From Scytalidium lignicola (taxonomy: Eukaryota; Ascomycota; Leotiomycetes), in the NCBI GenBank assembly GCA_002812745.2, contig NCSJ02000032.1, forward strand, positions 62,001 to 126,000: DNA of 64,000 bases. Reading direction: 5' to 3'. The stretch's first letter is position 1. Every line of letters starts with the position of its first letter. Below the pieces are notes generated by a model, which made no database searches, had not been told where the DNA came from, and saw only the letters and a list, made by a program, of their open reading frames with translations. The position numbers and the translations under genes were made by a program. This document shows, piece by piece, positions 57,965 to 64,000 of this stretch.

Positions 57965-59088
57965 CTACTTCGTATGACTCCCCCTCGCAGCAATCTGACC
58001 CTTAGCATTCAAAAACTGAATAGAAGTGTACGCAAGAGTCTTGCCAACTATATTCCCCATTAATTATAAGACACAAGTCCACACACACACAAACACAGGG
58101 CACACGCAAAAAATATCCCNATATGCCCGTACTCACATTTATCACACGTCACAACTGCTTTTATCGTGTCTCCGACTTTGCCACCGGGATTGAGATATGT
58201 AACTAATTGAGTGAGAAGGAAAAAAAAACGTGAGCAGAAATTCGATCTCATCCATCTCCTTTTTTTCTTTTTGGTATGATATGAGGGGTATTTATTTAGT
58301 TTACCATTTAGATCAGTGGATACTCCCGTGGCGAATAATCCTCTCGATGCTACTGCGAGGGATCCACCTAGGTCGACTATATAGATCATGGAATGGGTTA
58401 ATTAGACGCTCGATAAACTTGGGTAGGGGTTTTTTTTTGGAGGGGCGAAGTAAAAATATCATACCCATGCTTGCAATTGTTCCACCATGGATCATATTAA
58501 GTCTGTTCTATAATGGGTTAATTTGGATAGGGTATGAGATGTTGAGGGGCGGGAGGGAATTACTGTGTGCTCCTTCTTTATATCGAGTTCGAATTCGACT
58601 CGACCTGGTTGCGCGGCTGTGACTCGGAGCTGAGAATGGGGATTGAGTTAGATATAAAAGATATATATATATTTTCTAGTATAAATAGAAAAGATGGTGT
58701 GTAATCCATCTCAAAATATGGGATATAACTGTGAAAAGAAGAATGCTTACGTTCTCTCCGAAGAGCCTATTATAATCATAAAATATTAGTAGATTTCATA
58801 GCAAGGATTACAATTGAATTGGTTTTATTATAAAACGAAAAGGAATAATTGTTAAACAGAGCCATATAGTTTTCGTATGTAGCAAAATCGCACATATGAA
58901 ATAATCGGCAATCATTGATATCTTCCCCAGATTACGGCAAAGAAAATGTGACGGCTCACCTCGGTTCTAAGCCGGACTCGGCCTGGAAAGATTTGAGGAC
59001 CTATTGCTAATATGAGTATTTCTTGATCCCAATCTGATCAATCTATTGGATATCTACTTACAGATTTCACAAACCGTAAAGCAGCCAT
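57965..59088 (-). CDS. Hotdog-fold acyl-CoA thioesterase (ACOT13-like), 8 exons
   Basis: Rebuilt from eight exons on the minus strand: 59088-59062, 59000-58960, 58766-58751, 58629-58564, 58507-58465, 58376-58305, 58202-58137 and 58047-57965, total 137 residues plus stop, all joins in frame with GT/AG borders. Reading: MAALRFVKS, VLKSFQAESGLEPR, LFGEN, LRVTAAQPGRVEFELDIKKE, NRLNMIHGGTIASM, VDLGGSLAVASRGLFATGVS, TYLNPGGKVGDTIKAVVTCD, FGKTLAYTSIQFLNAKGQIA. The HGGxxxxxVDxxG block holds the hotdog catalytic region. The family hydrolyses acyl-CoA in mitochondria or cytosol and is usually about 140 residues, as here. Exon 3 is only 16 nt. An N at 58120 lies in an intron. Confidence 0.9.
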
Positions 59089-59352
59089 CTTTATCAAATG
59101 TTGAACGTGTAATTGAGCGGGATTGGACGGCTACCAGCGATAAACAAGTGCCGAGGAGGAGATGGGTGATAGTTAGTCCGGATGTTTGCACCGTTTGCAC
59201 CTTGGAGAACATTAACATCGACAACCTCGCGACAAGGCTGCAAAATTGGAGGGACAAGTACTATAATAATTTATAATAGTGCAGCAAGCTCTGCAATATA
59301 ATGATTATCAGATAAGTAATACGCAGGGACTAGAGATAGACGACCCTTCAAG

Positions 59353-60946
59353 ATGTCTGTCTCATCTCTCGCCTCCTTTGACTACTTGGAGAGACTTCCC
59401 GGAACAACCTTCCGACGTCTCTACCAGCAGCCTTCGACCTCCTTGGCTATCTTCCGACGGATGCTGCCTCACTTAGGTATAAAAACATTTATTATTCCCT
59501 TTTTTTCTAGACATAAGAGTTAACCAGGAACCAGCTAAGACATTCGTTATGGCGCTTTTGTATATGCCCAAACCATTCCCTTTGACAGATCTTGACCTCT
59601 GGGTCCACCCAAACAGCAAGAGGTTAGAACTTTTTAAAGGCCATATGGTTTAGAGCCAGCTCAAATAATAATAATGCTTTTTTACAGACAAAAAGATCAA
59701 GCACTCTCTTTGTTATCTCGATTACATATCGTCACAATCACTGCTCCCAGTAGAGAAGACCCCCAGGTGGTTTCTCTGACGAAGAACTTCGGCGCATCCT
59801 TGCGACTCGCCTTGACTGGTGGAGGGGACCACCAATCTTTTGGAGTGCCGTCTAGCGATGTTGAAACTGACGATATCGATCTTGCCTTCCTTGATGATTT
59901 TGCTAGGACACAGTGGGAAGGGATATTGCATTACGTTGTTAACAGTGTGGGGGATGGGGTACGAACGGATAGTGATGGGCCTGCTACGTCGGTCAAACAA
60001 TTGCTGGAGGCTGGCAAGCTTGTTACTAGAGGGCGACATTCTGGAGGTGGAATTACGCAGGCTGGATTTGCTTTCTTGTTGCAAGAGGTTAATGCCCAGG
60101 TTTGGACGCTGCTACTTCTTTGGATCGAGAATGCTGATCAGGTATGGTGCGAATACATATCAATACTGCCATTTTACTGACGAGTTTTAGATGGGAATGG
60201 ACTCGGTAGATGTCCTCTCTTTTCTGTTTATGCTTGGTTCCCTTGAGCTTGGTCGAGCCTACACCACAACGACACTCACAAAGTCCCAAGCTCAGATGCT
60301 ACCACACCTCTTTGACTTTGGGCTAGTCTACCTTCGAACCCCAGAATCATCTCAATTCTTTCCCACCCGTCTCGCAACAACACTTACCTCTGACGCTAGT
60401 GCTTTGCGCAGCGTATCAGCCGGCTTCGATGCCGCATCTACCGCAGCGCCAGGTTCTAGAGGCTTCATAATAATAGAAACAAACTACCGTCTCTATGCAT
60501 ACACATCATCCCCACTTCAGATTGCAGTCTTATCCCTCTTCACCAAGTTATCCACACGTTACCCAAATATGGTCTCTGGACGCATAACGCGCGATTCCAT
60601 CCGACAAGCCATCGCACACGGAATAACATCTGATCAAATAATCTCCTATCTAACAACCCATGCCCACCCGCAACTTGTCAAGAGTGCCGCTGCATCGGGT
60701 GTTGGACCTGTATTACCCCCAACAGTCGTTGACCAGATCCGCTTGTGGCAGATTGAGAACGAGCGTATGAAAGCCACGCCGGGCTTCTTGTTCCGGGACT
60801 TTGATGGTGTGAAGGAGTACGAGGGTTGTGTCAAGTATGCAGATGAGATCGGGGTTCTGGTCTGGAAAAGCGATGCAAAGAGGATGTTTTTCGTTACGAG
60901 ACATGAGCAGCTCAGGGATTATATTAAAAGTCGGAAGGTCAAATAG
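59353..60946 (+). CDS. TFB2: TFIIH subunit Tfb2 (p52)
   Basis: Exons 59353-59476, 59535-59622, 59688-60141 and 60191-60946 give 473 residues, all in frame. The N-terminus is YLERLPGTTFRRLYQQPSTS followed by AIFRRMLPHLAKTFVMALLY; the C-terminus holds FIIIETNYRLYAYTSSPLQI, NMVSGRITRDSIRQAIAHGI, LPPTVVDQIRLWQIENERM and a final KRMFFVTRHEQLRDYIKSRK. These are the hallmark blocks of Tfb2/p52, the core TFIIH subunit that anchors and stimulates the XPB/Ssl2 helicase in transcription initiation and nucleotide excision repair (nucleus). Length agrees with the family (460-510). It starts 265 bp from the divergent thioesterase gene, so the two share an upstream region. Confidence 0.95.
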
Positions 60947-62080
60947 GAGTTTGGTTTTTTGGTTTTGAAGGAAAGAAACATTGCATTGGCGACGAGGCGT
61001 TACTGGACAGGTGAAACAAATAAACCTCCCGTATATTTGGGAATTTATAGAGTTTACAGAATATCGAGGCCTGTTCAGCTGTGCAAACAAAGGCAAGGAC
61101 ATCCCCTCTAGAGGCATCTCTCCAGGCAGGCAGGGAGGCACGCTAGTGCGCTCCTTCTTGTCGATTGGAAGTTTATATATTAGTTTAAGTCTTCCCATAC
61201 CACAACCAAGTCTAGAGTCCGGCAGGCGTGCTTGTGTGGTGTAGTGGTAATATGACGCGTTTCCTACAAAGTGGGTTACCTTAAAATAATGCCCCGTGTC
61301 AGTGATACACCATGAGAAACGAGGGTTTCTCGCTCAGACTGTCAGCTGGTAACTGGCTAAAACGCGGTGCTCGACCAGACCACCAGTTTTCTATGGCATC
61401 TTTGTGGCGAGATGACCGGATTTTTGCTGTTTTTCTCCTTTTGAATCNTTTTTTATATGAATCTCAATTTTTATTATTATTATATATATATGTATATATT
61501 TTTGCCGTGATTCTTTTCTCTGGTGCTGATGATGTTGTGCTCGCTTGCTATTTTAGAAGGAGCGTTGAGGACCAATGTTGCCTGGGGATTCTAGTCCTTA
61601 TACCTGACTAAGTTTCGAAAGAGGATTCAGGAGGTGATCCTGTGCTGTCCTAATTTCGAGACTATTCTTGTTGGGGAACTCGAGCATTCGCTCTTGCCAG
61701 AGTTAGCTTCGAAATAATTATACAAGGCTTTATATTATCACGGCCTTTAAACTTTGTCTCTCTATTGAAACATGTAAGTGAATTCTAGTCAAGATAGAGT
61801 CTAGTACATCCATTGGGTTTAAGGAATTACAGAAATTCCTAGCATATATATAGCTCGACGTAGAAAGATGTCTGGTTTGGAGAGAGTCGATAGGCGTGGT
61901 TCTGAACTCCCAACTTAGACCGGATTACAAAGAGACCAATTCCCTATTTAGTATTCATGAAAAAGATCATTTATGTGAGGCAACATGGAGCGCTTCCATA
62001 TCTATTAACAAATTTCTATGTGATCTTACAAAATATGACAAGAATGCAACATTAACTTAACATAAAGCCGTAAATATCAA
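60947..62080. other. Intergenic, convergent
   Basis: A tRNA-like A-box sequence near 61240 has no B box (see rejected items). AT microsatellite-like text at 61470-61500; N at 61448. No gene recognised. Confidence 0.55.
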
Positions 62081-63876
62081 TCACTGAGCCTTCGCTTCCT
62101 GCTCCTTTTTCTTCTCCTCTTCAATCCTCTTATCCTCCTCGGCAACTATATCTCTCAATCCCTCACCCCTGAGTGAGCTTAAACCTTTCCTCAAAGTACT
62201 GCTCTTGAATGCCCGCGGATCTTTCGAGAACACAACATTGATGACCATTAAGCTAGCCACAAATAACCACACATCACCACCTCTAACGCCCTTCCACCAG
62301 CCATGCTTACGTCCTACTTTCCAGAGAGCCTCCACGCTTGCTCTGGCAGCAGTGAGAAACTCACCCCTCGCATTATTTCGCACAACAAACCCCCATATGC
62401 CGCCTAAGAAACCACCCAGGAAAAATCTTTGAGTAGCCAGAGCATGTCTTGGAAGCAGTTGCTGGAAGAGACAAATTGCACCCCAAGATGATCCTATTGC
62501 ACCACTTGCGAATATGGTGTATTTGAGGATTAACCGCGCTAATTGGTCGAGTTTTTGAATCGGGGATTTATAGAAGTCTTTGTAGGATGGGATGGACATG
62601 GCGACGAAAAGAAAGGTAAAGGTCCGGGCTAGCTTTGGGAAGACACTAACCCAGTAGCTGAGGTATGTTCGAAGACAGGAAGGGTCACTTGGATGAAGTG
62701 TCGCGCATGTTAGAGAATTGATTAAAGGATGCGCAGGAGAGGTGATTGGGGAGATGGCAGACAGTGATGACGGTAGAGTGACGCTGTTTGGGAAGAGAAC
62801 TGGTGATACAAATGGTCTAACAAGATTAGTTTTTGCGCAAAGGTTTGGGAATTAGCAGTATCTTACGGGTAATGGAGTTTTGCAATTTTTGCAAGGCCAT
62901 CTACCATATCATAGTTACTCGGCCATGGGAGGCCAGATGGATAATCCTCAGGCCGAGGATGAGTATACAGGGGTGAATTCTTCAGTATGAACTCGCCGTA
63001 TTCCTAAGAAATGTCAGTACACATTGCCCTAAATATTATTATATCACGTACCTTTGGAAAACAATCCCTGTCAAAAACAAATGCATGTAATAACTGCCCG
63101 CAACTTAAAGGCATAAGCATCCAACTGCCCCACCACCAAGGTCGCTCCCACCGACTTCCCTTCTTCCCCCAAATCCACCCCTCATCTTCTGCCATGTTAT
63201 AGGCAAACTCTGCCGCTTGGCTCAGCGCATATATCGCAATTGTCATACGAAGCTGATCACTTGGATAGACAGCCAGCATAAAACCCGCAAGACTGGAGCC
63301 AATAGCAGGCGCAAGACTTGAGGTGAGCGTTCTGCTAGTCCGTTTATTTCGCTGCCGGAAAGGAAGAGCCTCTGGTGTGAGCAGATGTGCACGAAGGCGC
63401 GTGAAGAAGCGGAAGAGGATGCGATGGAAGAGGAGGATGGTAGAGAGGGAGAGGGATAATCGGAAGTTAGGAGACTTCCATAAAGGAAGCTTCTTTCCTC
63501 TAAATACCAATTAGTAATGGGCAATATATCATTTGGATAAGGAGAATTACCTGGCCTGACCGAGGAATCTTTCTTTGATGATAGAAAACACTTTCAATCC
63601 AGCTGCTGTCGCAAAGAAGACTCGCAGACTGGCGCGAACGGCTGCTGCATTGTAATCATCGCGTCCAGGTCGATCTATAAACTTCTCAAGCTGCGGCACC
63701 GTTGGCGCATTCCGTCGTAGAACTTTCGAACGGGAGATTATGTATTTGTGGAGGGTTTGATATTCTTTCGCGGATATTGTGTACCGCAGCGTGTTTCGTA
63801 AGATCGGATCCGCTGTGGACCTAGCGGAGATCTTCTCAGACGAAGGGTTTGGGCCTTCATCCGAGATTGAAGCCAT
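62081..63876 (-). CDS. TMEM135-like multi-pass membrane protein
   Basis: Exons 63876-63551, 63499-63052, 63003-62867 and 62816-62081 (introns 51, 48 and 50 nt) give 548 residues. The N-terminal half holds YQTLHKYIISRSKVLRRNAP, AVRASLRVFFATAAGLKVFS, SSLAPAIGSSLAGFMLAVYP and FDRDCFPKEYGEFILKNSPL. The C-terminal half has CATLHPSDPSCLRTYLSYWV, a hydrophobic region, LFQQLLPRHALATQRFFLGG and ends in a Glu/Lys-rich tail. This arrangement (CxxLHPxxxSC with repeated helices, FDRDCFPKxYxxFI) is that of the TMEM135/PMP52 family, membrane proteins linked to peroxisomes, mitochondria and lipid balance. Two separate long ORFs are joined by the middle exons, which are too short to notice alone. Intact. Confidence 0.85.
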
Positions 63877-64000
63877 ATCGATAGCAGAATATTGATGCTC
63901 ACATGGACTTAGGTTGGGTTGTCATGGCCAGAGAGGGGAACCAATTAATCCAATTCACTCAGCCAGCGAGTAATTACAAGCACTCATTACCATGTGAAGC
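63877..64000. other. Window end, 5' flank of TMEM135-like gene
   Basis: Short promoter-side sequence; nothing recognised. Confidence 0.5.

Noticed and set aside
61236..61320. Possible tRNA (A-box-like tggtgtagtgg near 61240)
   Set aside because: No B-box GGTTCGANTCC at the right distance and no consistent acceptor and anticodon stems could be drawn.

Overview
The window is nuclear DNA of a filamentous ascomycete (Pezizomycotina). The gene repertoire, with HET-domain and NACHT/NB-ARC proteins, an expanded F-box/BTB set and small cysteine-rich proteins, suggests Leotiomycetes, but that class-level placement is an inference. Genes have short introns (about 48-93 nt) with fungal GTAAGT/GTATGT donors and CTAAC-type branch points. 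Coding exons sit among AT-rich spacers that hold decayed genes and small inverted-repeat elements.

Layout. 0-7 kb: the 3' end of a DUF2264 gene, a P-loop-less kinase-like gene, and a long NACHT (STAND/NLR-type) gene with three in-frame stops, each explicable by one C-to-T change. 7.5-14 kb: a lineage-restricted unknown protein (MGQRHQ start), a frameshifted unknown gene and a damaged cytochrome P450, all on the minus strand. 14-19 kb: an ankyrin relic, the spliceosomal gene DIM1, a degraded MITE and a BTB/T1 protein. 19-24 kb: a secreted SGNH hydrolase with ten FG-GAP-like repeats, a mucin-like tail and a GPI signal, with its frame broken in three places. 24.6-27.5 kb: a secreted protein gene with one in-frame TAG, and an F-box-like gene whose stop codon is supplied by a 310-bp hAT-like MITE. 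29-38 kb: a short-chain dehydrogenase relic, a HET-NB-ARC-TPR gene, a degraded cysteine-rich gene and a second HET gene. 38-44 kb: hairpins and two more MITEs around a BTB-associated protein, a D-2-hydroxyacid dehydrogenase and xanthine phosphoribosyltransferase. 44.5-49 kb: a metallo-beta-lactamase-fold enzyme, then SNF2-helicase and gag-like remnants. 49-54.8 kb: a gene-poor, low-complexity stretch. 54.8-64 kb: a well-preserved block of sugar transporter, 8-exon hotdog thioesterase, TFIIH subunit TFB2 and a TMEM135-like membrane protein.

How it fits together. Conserved housekeeping genes (DIM1, XPT1, TFB2, thioesterase, TMEM135-like) are intact and spliced cleanly. The accessory genes are largely nonself-recognition type (NACHT, HET-NB-ARC-TPR, HET), and several are broken by stops or indels. 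About twenty isolated N bases, most of them beside homopolymers, show that some frame breaks, notably in the TPR array and the proline-rich tail, may be assembly artefacts rather than mutations. Exon joins given here were worked out by hand from splice motifs and reading-frame continuity. No database search was possible.
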